From NCBI GenBank assembly GCA_949294095.1, contig CASFFZ010000001.1, forward strand, positions 310,001-374,000: 64,000 nt of DNA, given 5' to 3'. Both the position numbers and the translations under genes were made by a program. Below, piece by piece: positions 17,902 through 27,244 of this stretch; within the stretch, counting starts at the first letter, position 1; the number at the start of each line of letters is the position of its first letter. This DNA is from an uncultured bacterium (lineage in GTDB: Bacteria > Elusimicrobiota > Elusimicrobia > Elusimicrobiales > Elusimicrobiaceae). The notes under the pieces were generated by a model. The model had not been told where the DNA came from and made no database searches. It was given only the letters and a program-made list of their open reading frames with translations.

Positions 17902-18486
17902 TTACATGATGTTGCCTAAAATTTCTTTTACTTCTTCCCATTCTCCCGTTTGCAAGGTCTGCATGGTGCGGAAAATTTCATCCATATACATTTGGCACAG
18001 CTGGTGAAAGTCGCCCCAGTCCGTTACAGCCGGGTAATCCGCGTGATTGTATTTTAACACTTTCGCATCCTGCGGAAACATTTTCACCAAGGCATACATC
18101 ATCGCATGCTGGTAATCGTCTCCGCGGGTGGCCTGTACTTTTTCGCCCATAAAGTGTTCAATATCAGCCGAGGTATAGATCCCTTCGGAAAAGTTAATCA
18201 GCTCAAAATACATTTTCAATCCTTCCACCACATCGGCCGCGCCCAAGCTGGTGTATCCCGCCTGATGCAACCGCTCCACTACCTGTTGCATCATGCCCGG
18301 AAGCGCTTTTACCTGCTGTTCGCTCAACCCCGGCTGGAAGGTTTTCTTTTCTTGCTGCTGCGCCACATATTGCTTCATAACGGCTCTTTCCACCGCCGCA
18401 GAAAACGAATTCCCCTGGGCAAAAGATACGCCCGTCAACCCGCACAACATTACAACCGCCCCTGTGATCATCTTCTTGATATACAT
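17902..18486 (-). CDS. Secreted protein of unknown function
   Basis: The 194-residue protein has a signal peptide (MYIKKMITGAVVMLCGLTGVSFAQG), so the mature form is probably periplasmic. The mature part is mostly helical, with no recognisable catalytic motif and no lipobox. A GGAG ribosome binding site lies 9 bases before the ATG. It is convergent with dnaE. I do not recognise the family. Confidence 0.75.
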   Translation of the reverse strand: MYIKKMITGAVVMLCGLTGVSFAQGNSFSAAVERAVMKQYVAQQQEKKTFQPGLSEQQVKALPGMMQQVVERLHQAGYTSLGAADVVEGLKMYFELINFSEGIYTSADIEHFMGEKVQATRGDDYQHAMMYALVKMFPQDAKVLKYNHADYPAVTDWGDFHQLCQMYMDEIFRTMQTLQTGEWEEVKEILGNIM

Positions 18487-18727
18487 GTCTCAACTCCTTC
18501 ATTAATGTTTTGTAATTCTGCTTCAGCTATCAGCTTCTTTTTTTATCATAAGATTATTCAGGCCTCCCAACAAGAGACAAAAGACCCATGCCGCCCCGTT
18601 ATTTAGACCTAGGCACATTATCCCATTAGTCCTATTCGGCCTTTTGGGCGAAATCGGATGACCCGTCCCCGCAGGATAGATTTTCAGACGGCAAACCGCC
18701 CCGAACCGGTTGTGCGGAGGCGAATTA

Positions 18728-18736
18728 TGGTATAAT
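18728..18736 (+). promoter_or_regulatory. Extended -10 promoter of tRNA-Val
   Basis: TGGTATAAT gives an extended -10. The best -35 (TTGTGC at 18710-18715) has only a 15-base spacer, so the extended -10 probably dominates. The tRNA starts 36 bases later. Confidence 0.6.
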
Positions 18737-18771
18737 AAATAAAGAAGAGACGTTTCTTCTTTCCGATTTAA

Positions 18772-18846
18772 GCCCAGTTGGCGCAGCGGTAGCGCGTTCC
18801 CTTGACATGGGAAAGGTCATAGGTTCGATCCCTATACTGGGCACCA
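18772..18846 (+). tRNA. tRNA-Val (GAC), integration target
   Basis: Acceptor GCCCAGT pairs with ACTGGGC, then A and encoded CCA. The anticodon loop is TTGACAT, giving GAC (Val). Length is 75 nt. From the anticodon loop to just past the 3' end, the sequence is repeated exactly at 38638-38687, so the 3' half is now supplied by, or shared with, the integrated element. Confidence 0.96.
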
Positions 18847-18851
18847 TTTAG
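18802..18851 (+). repeat. attL: 50-bp direct repeat within tRNA-Val
   Basis: Identical to 38638-38687. The base before it differs between copies (C here, T at the right), which marks the edge. The repeat starts in the anticodon loop (TTGACAT), a usual crossover site for tyrosine integrases. Confidence 0.9.
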
Positions 18852-18853
18852 AG

Positions 18854-18879
18854 TCCTCGTTTTACGACGAGGATTTTTT
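18854..18879 (+). terminator. Terminator after tRNA-Val supplied by the element
   Basis: TCCTCGT (18854-18860) pairs with ACGAGGA (18867-18873), followed by a T-run. The original tRNA terminator appears to be displaced to 38690. Confidence 0.8.
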
Positions 18880-18962
18880 ATTTTCTCTCTATTTTAAGAC
18901 TTTGCAGGTACAAGTCTCCAAACGGTCTTTTTTGCTATTTTTTGCAGGTTTTTGTAGTTTTA

Positions 18963-18984
18963 TTGGCAAGATTTTGGCAATATT
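18963..18984 (+). promoter_or_regulatory. Candidate integrase arm-type sites, left end
   Basis: Two TTGGCA motifs at 18963 and 18974, exactly 11 bases apart; the second lies in TTTTGGCAATATT. The same 13-mer and the same 11-base spacing occur at the right end (38549-38572). Confidence 0.5.
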
Positions 18985-19035
18985 CTTATTTTGTCAACCA
19001 AACCGCAAACCTAGGCCTGCCGGCGGCCTATCATC

Positions 19036-20268
19036 TTAATCTCGTTTAAATAAATCTCTTGTATAGACTTTTTCTTTTACGTCGTCTAAACAATCGTCAT
19101 AACGGTTGGCCACAATGGCCTGGGAACGCATTTTAAATCTCTGCAGGTCATTTACAATCTCACTACCTTCAAAAGTGCTGCCATCAGCAAGAGACGGCTC
19201 ATAGACAATAACCACCGCACCTTTTGCTTTAATACGCTTCATAATGCCTTGTATAGAGGATTGCCGGAAATTATCGCTTCCGGTTTTCATCGTCAGGCGA
19301 TATATTCCAATAACTACAGAATCTTTTTTCCCCCCGCCAGAAACGCGGTTCTCTTTATAATATCCTGCCTGTTTCAGTACACGGTCCGCAATAAAATCTT
19401 TCCGCGTGCAGTTGGAATCTACAATGGCCTGTATAAGATTCTGCGGTACATCGGCGTAGTTGGCAAGTAATTGCTTGGAGTCTTTTGGTAAGCAATAGCC
19501 GCCATAGCCAAATGACGGATTATTATAATGATTGCCTATGCGCGGATCCAAACAGACCCCTTCAATAATTTGTTTGGTATCAAGCCCTTTCATTTCGGCA
19601 TACGTATCTAATTCATTAAAATAACTTACGCGCAGAGCCAAATATGTATTTGCAAACAGTTTGACCGCCTCGGCTTCCGTATATCCCATAAAGAGGGTCG
19701 GGATGTCTTTTTTAACCGCTCCTTCCTGTAAAAGATGGGCAAAAATATGTGCTTTTTGGGCTAATGTTGCATCCAGGGGGTCTGTTCCCACTACAATACG
19801 AGACGGATACAAATTATCATACAGGGCATGCCCTTCACGCAAAAATTCCGGGCTGAATAAAATATTTTTTATCCCCATTTTTTGGTGTATATACCGTGTA
19901 TACCCCACCGGCACGGTAGATTTTATGATTATAGTAGCTTGCGAATTATATTTTTTAATTAGTTCTATAACCGCCTCTACGGCAGAGGTATTAAAATAAT
20001 TATACTGTGGGTCATAATTTGTGGGAGTAGCAATAATAATAAATTCCGCCCGCTCATAGGCTTCTTTGGCTTGCGTAGTGGCCGTTAAATGCAAGGGCTT
20101 GCTAGCCAGAAAATTTTCTATTTCTTTATCAGCAATAGGAGATTTTTTGCGGTTAATTAAATCCACTTTTTCTGGCACAATATCAACAGCAGTTACTTCA
20201 TTATGTTGGGCCAACAAAACGGCCAGTGACAACCCCACATACCCCGTCCCGGCTATAGTTATTTTCAT
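19036..20268 (-). CDS. ugd: UDP-glucose 6-dehydrogenase
   Basis: The 410-residue enzyme oxidises UDP-glucose (or a related UDP-sugar) to the uronic acid for polysaccharide synthesis. The N-terminal Rossmann motif is [15 protein letters not shown]. The catalytic Cys is in [18 protein letters not shown] near residue 255. The C-terminal domain starts [20 protein letters not shown]. It resembles the short, Klebsiella-type enzymes (about 390-410 residues). It is the last gene of the element's operon, 0.3 kb after the acyltransferase, with its own AGGAG ribosome binding site. Confidence 0.9.
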   Translation of the reverse strand: MKITIAGTGYVGLSLAVLLAQHNEVTAVDIVPEKVDLINRKKSPIADKEIENFLASKPLHLTATTQAKEAYERAEFIIIATPTNYDPQYNYFNTSAVEAVIELIKKYNSQATIIIKSTVPVGYTRYIHQKMGIKNILFSPEFLREGHALYDNLYPSRIVVGTDPLDATLAQKAHIFAHLLQEGAVKKDIPTLFMGYTEAEAVKLFANTYLALRVSYFNELDTYAEMKGLDTKQIIEGVCLDPRIGNHYNNPSFGYGGYCLPKDSKQLLANYADVPQNLIQAIVDSNCTRKDFIADRVLKQAGYYKENRVSGGGKKDSVVIGIYRLTMKTGSDNFRQSSIQGIMKRIKAKGAVVIVYEPSLADGSTFEGSEIVNDLQRFKMRSQAIVANRYDDCLDDVKEKVYTRDLFKRD

Positions 20269-20400
20269 ATTATTTCTCCTTTGAGTAAAAAATATCGCAA
20301 ACGATTAATTCACCTTACCCTTCGGACACATCGTTCGGTAAAAGATATTTATATGCCGTTTAAGAGAAAAGCATATAAGCAGCGTTTTGGAGTCACTAAA

Positions 20401-20589
20401 TTACCGCAAATGTAATATGCGCGATTCCAAAAATCGATACAAATGTTTTACGCCTTCGTATATGGTTAGTTTTTCAAGAATATTCTTAAAACAGATATCA
20501 AACAAAATGCTTAATATCAGAGAAAGAATAAAATAAAACGCACAAAAAACTAATACTATTACAAGGATATTAACATCTTCAGTATATTG
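20401..20589 (-). pseudogene. Read-through tail of the acyltransferase after an in-frame amber codon
   Basis: Beyond the TAG at 20592-20590 the same reading frame stays open for 62 codons to TAA at 20403-20401. It encodes a hydrophobic stretch (NILVIVLVFCAFYFILSLI) and a basic end. This is what the last membrane span of an acyltransferase-3 protein looks like. The segment is probably the severed C-terminus of the gene at 20590-21519. The remaining 130 bases to ugd show nothing else. Confidence 0.6.
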
Positions 20590-21519
20590 CTAGACTTCTT
20601 CTAATAAAGCAGGCCGAAGATATCGGCGAAACAGCAAATTTTCATGAATTAAATAAACCAAAAGCATATAAGATGCCGTTTTATTTATCCACTTACTCTG
20701 CCATTTAATATTCCGAAACAAATTTAATAACGCTATTGCAGAAATGACCCAAAATACCGAATAATTACTCCCCCAATAAAGCATTTGATTATGAATGAAA
20801 GGAATTTTCAGTCCCAGTACATTGGTTATATAAGTCAGTGTTAGCAGAGAAAAAGTACTGACTATAAAAATATAAATATTTATTTTCCTATTATTTGATA
20901 GATTAGGCAGATAAAACTTGATGTATCCAATAGTGAAATATATTGTCGTCCAAAAAATCAGAATGGAAGGGAAGAACAGCCTTTTGCAAAATGTATTACA
21001 GACCACATATAAAGTAAACATTGTAATGGAAATTTTCAGTAATTTTTCCTTAGACGATTGCTGAATAATGGCATTCAAAATAGTATGCATTGGATAAAAT
21101 AAAATATAACCGGTTACAAACCAGTTATTTGCAAATAAGGTCGGAAAAAAACATTTTATAGTGATTGTTAATGGGGGTCTATGCAGCAAAAGAACAAAAA
21201 ACGATAAGATGAGAACTGACAACACCCAAACGTTGATAATTAAATAAATCAGTTTTTTTACTTTTACTTCTTTGCTGTCCAGTAGAAACCATGCCGATAT
21301 TATAAAGAAAATAATATTTCCCCAAGCTCCGAACATATAGAATATAGATAAAACAAAATGTGAAAATACATGGCTGGCAGCAGTAACATCCACCGGGACT
21401 GGACCTAAAGATAAATTAGAAACGGTTTGCGTTATATGGGCTAATACAATTAACCCCATAGAGATAATTCTTAGCAGTTCCACTCCAGAGTTTCTCTTTA
21501 AAAACGAGGGTCTATTCAT
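20590..21519 (-). CDS. Acyltransferase-3 family membrane protein, truncated by amber codon
   Basis: The 309-residue integral membrane protein (about 9 spans) of the OafA/WecH acyltransferase-3 family would O-acetylate sugars of the repeat unit. The N-terminus has RNSGVELLRIISMGLIVLAHI, with the family's conserved R and H. The C-terminus has LLVYLIHENLLFRRYLRP, typical of the penultimate region. It then stops at TAG, although the frame continues for 62 membrane-type codons (see 20401-20589). It overlaps the flippase by 8 bases. It may be inactive or folded without the last span. Confidence 0.8.
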   Translation of the reverse strand: MNRPSFLKRNSGVELLRIISMGLIVLAHITQTVSNLSLGPVPVDVTAASHVFSHFVLSIFYMFGAWGNIIFFIISAWFLLDSKEVKVKKLIYLIINVWVLSVLILSFFVLLLHRPPLTITIKCFFPTLFANNWFVTGYILFYPMHTILNAIIQQSSKEKLLKISITMFTLYVVCNTFCKRLFFPSILIFWTTIYFTIGYIKFYLPNLSNNRKINIYIFIVSTFSLLTLTYITNVLGLKIPFIHNQMLYWGSNYSVFWVISAIALLNLFRNIKWQSKWINKTASYMLLVYLIHENLLFRRYLRPALLEEV

Positions 21520-22978
21520 AGTTTTTCTCTCTATTGCTAAATATAAAATCAGAAATCAGTTGCCATAAAAAATTATAGGCCTGCATCTTAAAAATTTTTG
21601 CTAAAGCTAAATATGAAACAACACCTATTATGATTTGTATGATTAATTTAATTAAAGAGGATTGAAGCAGCGACCCAACGCTCCACATGATTCCAGCCAT
21701 AGCAGAAGATAATAGTAAAGCCGGAATAATATCTTTCATCTGGTCCCCAAAATTGTATTGAAGTAATTGATGATTCGGATAAAAAGTAATTAAGCAAGCT
21801 CCAATCCCTGCCGCGAGGGATGACCACGCAATCATTTTGACCCCAAAAGGCAAACTAAGTAAAAGGAAAGAGATCTCTAATCCTTTACGAATAAATTCCA
21901 ACTTCAACGGTGTAGAAGAATCTCCTAACGCCGTATAAGTCTGGGTGCTGGCAATTTGCGAAGGTTGGCACATGTAGGAAAATGCAAAAATTTGGATAAA
22001 AGGGACACATAGAAGCCATTTACTGCTTAACAGTACTTGCACAAGTGGTGTCGCAATAGCGACCAGCCCACACATAAGCGGGAAAATAAGAAACACGGAT
22101 ATACGAATGGTTTGGCGCAACATACTGATGACTTTGGTTTGATTGTCTTGGTGCTTCGCATACACCGGAAGCAAGACGGATTGGATAGTGCCATTAATGC
22201 CATCCATGACCGCCTGTGGAAACTGTTTGCCTCGGTTAAAAAAACCCAAATCAGCAACGCTATATAATCGCCCGATAAATAAACTTCGTAAATTTAGAAA
22301 TAATGTAACCAACAAATTGGAAACTAATATCTTAGAGCCGAAGCCGAACATTCTTTTTAAGCGAATAAAACTAAACTTTCCCTTTGGGAACCAACGGCTT
22401 AGTAACAGCAAACATATACAAACACAAACTTGATTGGTCAATTGTTGGATAACCAAAGCCCATATTCCCATACCATACAGTGCACTTACAATACCAATTA
22501 TTCCAGCTAAAATAATCGCCACAAAAGAACCAATAGCCAGCGTTTTAAATTTTAAATAGTGGCTTAGATAGGCAACTTGGATAGAATGAAAAGCTGCAGG
22601 AAATAGCATTAAAGCGGTTACACGCATTACCTTCTCCAAAACAGGCATTTGATAGTAAAGAGCCAGATAAGGGGCCACCCAATAAATGGTCAGATACAAC
22701 ACCAAGGCAGCAGCCAATGAAAATATGAGCACAGAAAAGAAATCAGCGGGTTTGGGGTCTTTCTTCTGGATCAGAGCCGTATTAAACCCTGCTTGTACCA
22801 AAGTGTTGGCAACCACCACAAAAACCATCACCAAAGCCACTACGCCATAGTCTGCAGGTGTCAATAAGCGCGCCAAAACCAACAGAATCACAAAATTGCC
22901 CCCTTGCAGCCCCATGCGTTCTGCAAATTTCCAACTTATGGCATTTAATACTTGCTTTTTACGAGGGGTTATTTCCAT
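21512..22978 (-). CDS. Oligosaccharide flippase (Wzx/MOP family)
   Basis: The 488-residue, ~12-14-span inner-membrane protein starts KQVLNAISWKFAERMGLQGGNF, characteristic of the WzxC/TuaB-like branch of the MOP exporter family. It would flip undecaprenyl-linked repeat units to the periplasm for polymerisation by the EpsG-like protein at 27245. It overlaps the downstream acyltransferase by 8 bases and the upstream gene by 10 bases, so the operon is tightly coupled. Confidence 0.9.
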   Translation of the reverse strand: MEITPRKKQVLNAISWKFAERMGLQGGNFVILLVLARLLTPADYGVVALVMVFVVVANTLVQAGFNTALIQKKDPKPADFFSVLIFSLAAALVLYLTIYWVAPYLALYYQMPVLEKVMRVTALMLFPAAFHSIQVAYLSHYLKFKTLAIGSFVAIILAGIIGIVSALYGMGIWALVIQQLTNQVCVCICLLLLSRWFPKGKFSFIRLKRMFGFGSKILVSNLLVTLFLNLRSLFIGRLYSVADLGFFNRGKQFPQAVMDGINGTIQSVLLPVYAKHQDNQTKVISMLRQTIRISVFLIFPLMCGLVAIATPLVQVLLSSKWLLCVPFIQIFAFSYMCQPSQIASTQTYTALGDSSTPLKLEFIRKGLEISFLLLSLPFGVKMIAWSSLAAGIGACLITFYPNHQLLQYNFGDQMKDIIPALLLSSAMAGIMWSVGSLLQSSLIKLIIQIIIGVVSYLALAKIFKMQAYNFLWQLISDFIFSNREKNYE

Positions 22979-24192
22979 AACTTTTTATAAATACGAAAAA
23001 TGAAATATTTTATTTTATAGGGAATATACTGTTTTATCCCAGAAAGGGTAAAAAGGCGTGGTTTGGCCACATATTTAATTACTAATTCTTTGACTGAAAA
23101 TCCCTTTTCAAAATCTTCCAAACAAGCGGTCCGGTAGGGATTTTCCGGTGTGCTACGCACTAACAAAGGATTATATTGCATAATTTTTTCAATTGGACAA
23201 GAAAGCAAAACCAGCCTCTTATCTAAAATTGGCACCAAATTGCTTGCTTTTTTTGTATTGCAAATCAAAGTAGAATAATTACGTCCGTCTTTTATATCAG
23301 GAAACACTGCAGGAAAAGCATTAAAATCAGCAATCGTAAAATCCCCATAGCGATTGATATGACGATATCGGCAATGCTCCCCACAGCTGCCGCGCAGACA
23401 CAACTGATTTAAAAACAGTTTATTGTAATTGTCTTCCAAATAATACCGAATGGAATTGTCACCATAAACTACTTGGCTTTGATAGCGCGGGAAATTACCC
23501 CAACGGGAATGCTTGGCCCGAAATATATAAGCCTGGATTTTTTTACCGGTCTTATGTTCAAGCTCCGTTAAATAGCGCTGGAATACAGCGGGGCTCCCTA
23601 CACCATGACAAATGAGATCAATGCATAATAAACGGGGATAGTCTTTTCCCAAGAAATTACGGAGTCCGGCTACTTGGCACGGCGTGCCGGAAAAAATAAT
23701 CCGTTTGTTTTCTTGTAATAATTGCTTAATTTGGGTAAAACAATCTCCCATTATGCTTTGCACATATTTAGATTTATTAAACAACGATAGATTTTTCAAC
23801 AAGGCTCCTTTATGTACTACACGCAGCCCCTCAAAAGTCGCACCGAATACTATTGTGATATTGGGAGCCTCTTTACCCCAGGCGCGGCAGATTTCGCTAA
23901 ATGCACCCCCTGAGGTACTCTTTTCCCATACGGCGGCATCTTTTGTAATGCAGGCAAATGCCAGGGGCTCATTCGTATGTCGAGGTATATTAGGCGTATG
24001 CAAAGCCGGGCAGACCTGCTCACAGCGATGGCAATGCAAACATTGTTCTGCATCTAAAACAGGATACGGAAATCCTTTTCCGTCAGGATGCATCGCAATA
24101 CATTGCACGGGACAAACTGCCTGGCAAGCCGAACACGCGGTGCAATCATATTGATTATTCAAAAAAGGCATCATACTGTTATTCTCTTCCAA
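22969..24192 (-). CDS. F420 hydrogenase beta-like iron-sulfur protein of a polysaccharide operon (copy 1)
   Basis: The 407-residue protein has two N-terminal [4Fe-4S] motifs (CTACSACQAVCP and CLHCHRCEQVCP, residues ~18-60). The FrhB/FdhB-like domains follow, with IIFSGTPCQVAGLRNFLG and a late CGEHCRYRHINRYGDFTIAD. Family members in polysaccharide loci are annotated as coenzyme F420 hydrogenase/dehydrogenase beta subunit; their real substrate is not known. The gene overlaps the upstream pyruvyl-transferase-family gene by 14 bases. Two further copies occur at 49888 and 57015. I infer a redox step in glycan modification. Confidence 0.85.
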   Translation of the reverse strand: MEENNSMMPFLNNQYDCTACSACQAVCPVQCIAMHPDGKGFPYPVLDAEQCLHCHRCEQVCPALHTPNIPRHTNEPLAFACITKDAAVWEKSTSGGAFSEICRAWGKEAPNITIVFGATFEGLRVVHKGALLKNLSLFNKSKYVQSIMGDCFTQIKQLLQENKRIIFSGTPCQVAGLRNFLGKDYPRLLCIDLICHGVGSPAVFQRYLTELEHKTGKKIQAYIFRAKHSRWGNFPRYQSQVVYGDNSIRYYLEDNYNKLFLNQLCLRGSCGEHCRYRHINRYGDFTIADFNAFPAVFPDIKDGRNYSTLICNTKKASNLVPILDKRLVLLSCPIEKIMQYNPLLVRSTPENPYRTACLEDFEKGFSVKELVIKYVAKPRLFTLSGIKQYIPYKIKYFIFRIYKKLWK

Positions 24193-25282
24193 CTCCTTTT
24201 CGTAGCATCAATTGCAAAATTTGATTGCTTCGCTTCCGCTGCTCCTGTAACAGAGGATTTATTTTTTCATAACTAACAGATGTAACTTGCAGAGGAACAG
24301 TAGTCAGCAATCTATCCCGTAATTGCAATAAATCCAAAAGGTTATAAATACGCGAATTTTGATTGATAGGGTCTTCCTGCGTAAAGCGTTCTAATATATA
24401 AAAATCTTTCTGTAAATTAATAGAAAGGGCCATGCCATGAAAAGAATCAGTCACTACAAGTTTACTTTTCAAGATATATCCCAAAAATTCTTGCGGCCCC
24501 ATATTGCTGAAGTAAGTCCATCCTTTTTTATGAATGACTTTATGAGGTGTTACACAAATTACGGCAAGGTGCCGTTTTTGAGAAATCTCGTTAATCCATT
24601 GATAATGCTCCGGATTATTTCCCAGCAAATAACAAAATAAAAATGGAGTGTTTAGCTGTGGCAATAAAGCGAGTTCCCGCCAATGCATCCTATCAACTAA
24701 AAACGTCGGGTCTAATACACTTTCTATCGGTCTGTTCAAAAGTTTTCGCAATAGCGCGGCGCCTTGCTCTTCTCGTACGGTTATGTGATGGAATCGTTGT
24801 AAATAATGTTGATAAACTGATTTCTTCCCCTCAGGAATATTGGGAAGTCCAATACTGGAACCATAAGAATATTTAGGCGTATCATCATCAGCAAAAGATA
24901 ATAAATACGCCTTATCTAATACATTAGGAGCCCAAATTTGGTCACTACCACATAAGTACATTTTGAATTGTCCTTTTAAAGAACATAATTGCCGTTCCGT
25001 AGTATAAAGGACTGTTTGTTTTAAAAATTTTCGCTGAAAACAATAAGCAGGAACTTGAAAATAGCGCGGCAATAAAAAAGGAAAATACGAAGATGCACGA
25101 GCACAGATTTCTTTTACGTGATTTTTCAATAGACCGATGCAAGAAAGAGGGCGGTAATTGATAAAACGCACACTATATCCAGCCTGCTCAATTGTGTGAA
25201 ATAGTGCATAAGACTGCAAACAACTTCCCACATTGCTTTGATAATGCCATGTCAGCAACCCCACATCTGTCTTCACAGCCAT
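24179..25282 (-). CDS. Polysaccharide pyruvyl transferase family protein
   Basis: The 367-residue protein of the CsaB/WcaK family starts MAVKTDVGLLTWHYQSNVGSCLQSY. The family core appears as LCGSDQIWAPNV and VVTDSFHGMALSIN (the DSFHG motif). It would add a ketal-pyruvate, or a related group, to a sugar. The ATG at 25282 is chosen because GAGGAG lies just upstream; a longer TTG start at 25300 would sit on the ribosome binding site. It overlaps the F420-beta-like gene, a pairing repeated at 57015/58217. Confidence 0.87.
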   Translation of the reverse strand: MAVKTDVGLLTWHYQSNVGSCLQSYALFHTIEQAGYSVRFINYRPLSCIGLLKNHVKEICARASSYFPFLLPRYFQVPAYCFQRKFLKQTVLYTTERQLCSLKGQFKMYLCGSDQIWAPNVLDKAYLLSFADDDTPKYSYGSSIGLPNIPEGKKSVYQHYLQRFHHITVREEQGAALLRKLLNRPIESVLDPTFLVDRMHWRELALLPQLNTPFLFCYLLGNNPEHYQWINEISQKRHLAVICVTPHKVIHKKGWTYFSNMGPQEFLGYILKSKLVVTDSFHGMALSINLQKDFYILERFTQEDPINQNSRIYNLLDLLQLRDRLLTTVPLQVTSVSYEKINPLLQEQRKRSNQILQLMLRKGVGRE

Positions 25283-25318
25283 ATATGCTTTTCTCCTCAA
25301 TATTTTTCGCTCTTATGC

Positions 25319-26071
25319 CTACCATTTCGTTTTAGGAGCGCCCATTAAGAGATGTTTTACCTTGCTCCATTGATTTTTTATAAATAATGTATTCTTGGCA
25401 CCTAGAAAACGAGTCATAAATAAATAAATTCGCCATCTAGGGCTTGTTTTGCACCAACTGCTCATAAAATGATGAATTGTAAAAGTGTTTTTTGTTATTC
25501 CGCCGGCATCACCGTTATAAGTAACGGGACAAAAATATTCCATAGGAAATAGTTTAAAACCGTTTACTGTTTGTTCAGTATTATTGGCAATTAATCCATA
25601 TTTTAAACAAATCTTCGTCATACGGATCACATTGGGGGTTAAATCTGGTTTTCCATCGGCCAGCAAAAAGGGCAAATCATCATAATCCCTTAAAAATTCT
25701 TTAAATAGCGGGAAATCCTTTTCACAGGCTATCAGACCCGTTGGAATAATATTTAATTTTTCAAAACCGGAAACCGCTTTGTATTGTAAAATAGGGTCTA
25801 ATGATTTTAATACCTCTACATCTGTGTCCATGTAAATACCACCAAATTTTACTAAGGCCCATAAACGCACGAAATCCGTTACAAAAGCATATTTTTTCGT
25901 TTCGTATGCTTCCTTTACATAACGACATATATTGATATCAAAATTGCTTTCATCCCACCGCTTAATTTTATAATCAGGACAATATTTCCTCCAACTTTTC
26001 AAACATTTCTTTGCAAGAGGAGGCAGGGGCGCACCTCCGAACCAACAATAATGAATTGTTTTAGGTATCAT
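25319..26071 (-). CDS. Glycosyltransferase family 32 (capsular polysaccharide type)
   Basis: The 250-residue GT32-like protein starts MIPKTIHYCWFGGAPLPPL, the classic opening of bacterial members. The catalytic DxD is in FGGIYMDTDVEVLKSL near residue 80. It transfers a hexose from a nucleotide sugar to the growing lipid-linked repeat. It lies between wecB and the pyruvyl transferase gene in the same minus-strand operon. Confidence 0.9.
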   Translation of the reverse strand: MIPKTIHYCWFGGAPLPPLAKKCLKSWRKYCPDYKIKRWDESNFDINICRYVKEAYETKKYAFVTDFVRLWALVKFGGIYMDTDVEVLKSLDPILQYKAVSGFEKLNIIPTGLIACEKDFPLFKEFLRDYDDLPFLLADGKPDLTPNVIRMTKICLKYGLIANNTEQTVNGFKLFPMEYFCPVTYNGDAGGITKNTFTIHHFMSSWCKTSPRWRIYLFMTRFLGAKNTLFIKNQWSKVKHLLMGAPKTKW

Positions 26072-26082
26072 CTTTTATTCCT

Positions 26083-27234
26083 TTATAGCTTTCTCAATAT
26101 ATTTAAGATACGTTGACTGGAGCATCCGTCCCCATAGGGATTGGGGGTGTTGCTCATTTTATGGTATTCCGTTTTATTGTCCAGCAACAGCCTTACATTT
26201 TGAATAATACGTGTATAGGAGGCTCCCACCAACTTTACTACACCTGCCCTGAGAGCCTCGGGCCTCTCGGTAGTATCCCTCATTACCAACACGGGTTTCA
26301 TCAACGAAGGGGCTTCTTCTTGAATACCACCGCTATCGGTTAGAATGATTGTCGATTTTTCCATTAAATATACGAACGGCAAATAATCTAGTGGTTCTAT
26401 AAAAAACATATTGGGGGATATCTGATTCCCAAACACGGTTCTGATCGGTTTACGGACATTAGGATTTAAGTGCATTGGATAAATGAAATCAACTTGCGGA
26501 TACATACTATTAAGATCTTTTATCGCACGGCAAATATTCAAAAATCCTTCTCCGAAATTTTCCCGTCTATGGCCTGTAATTAAGACCATTTCCCTTCCCG
26601 CTGACAAACGTTTTAAATTATATCCACAGTCATTTATTCGCTTGTTTAATTCTGATTGTAAAGCAGTATCATCTGCAATTTTCTTAATGATAAACTGCAA
26701 AGCATCAATGACAGTGTTACCTGTAATAAAAATTTTATTTTCATCCACGTTTTCTTTTAATAAATTCTTTTTATTAGACTCCGTAGGTGCAAAATGATAA
26801 CTGGCAATTCGCCCTGTAATTTGGCGGTTCATTTCTTCGGGCCATGGACTATATACGTTGTACGTTCTGAGTCCAGCCTCCACATGCCCCACAGGGATTC
26901 GTTGATAAAAACTGGCAAGAGACGCGGCCAATGTGGTAGTAGTATCCCCATGGACAAGCACTAGATCCGGTTGTACTTGTCTTAATATGCCGCGCAGGGA
27001 CATCAGGACATTAGAAGTAATATCATACAGGTCTTGCCCTTCTTTCATAATATTTAGATCAAAATCGGGCTTTATATCAAATAAATTAAGCACTTGGTCT
27101 AACATTTGGCGGTGCTGGGCCGTAACACAAATGATAGGCTGAAAGAAAGATTTCTCCCTTTCTAGTGCTTTAATCACGGGAGCCATTTTTATAGCTTCCG
27201 GTCTAGTGCCAAATATTAACATTATTTTTTTCAT
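26083..27234 (-). CDS. wecB: UDP-N-acetylglucosamine 2-epimerase (non-hydrolysing)
   Basis: The 383-residue enzyme interconverts UDP-GlcNAc and UDP-ManNAc. It starts KKIMLIFGTRPEAIKMAPVI and contains VLVHGDTTTTLAASLAS, VGHVEAGLRT, TGHRRENFGEG and LTDSGGIQEEAPSL, all hallmark motifs. The length matches the family. With ugd in the same operon, a ManNAc-type uronate is possible, although the Ugd here looks like the glucose enzyme. Confidence 0.95.
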   Translation of the reverse strand: MKKIMLIFGTRPEAIKMAPVIKALEREKSFFQPIICVTAQHRQMLDQVLNLFDIKPDFDLNIMKEGQDLYDITSNVLMSLRGILRQVQPDLVLVHGDTTTTLAASLASFYQRIPVGHVEAGLRTYNVYSPWPEEMNRQITGRIASYHFAPTESNKKNLLKENVDENKIFITGNTVIDALQFIIKKIADDTALQSELNKRINDCGYNLKRLSAGREMVLITGHRRENFGEGFLNICRAIKDLNSMYPQVDFIYPMHLNPNVRKPIRTVFGNQISPNMFFIEPLDYLPFVYLMEKSTIILTDSGGIQEEAPSLMKPVLVMRDTTERPEALRAGVVKLVGASYTRIIQNVRLLLDNKTEYHKMSNTPNPYGDGCSSQRILNILRKL

Positions 27235-27244
27235 TCTTTAATTC

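Noticed and set aside
19011..19030. Rho-independent terminator after ugd
   Set aside because: TAGGCC/GGCCTA can pair, but no T-run follows on the minus strand, so I do not call it.
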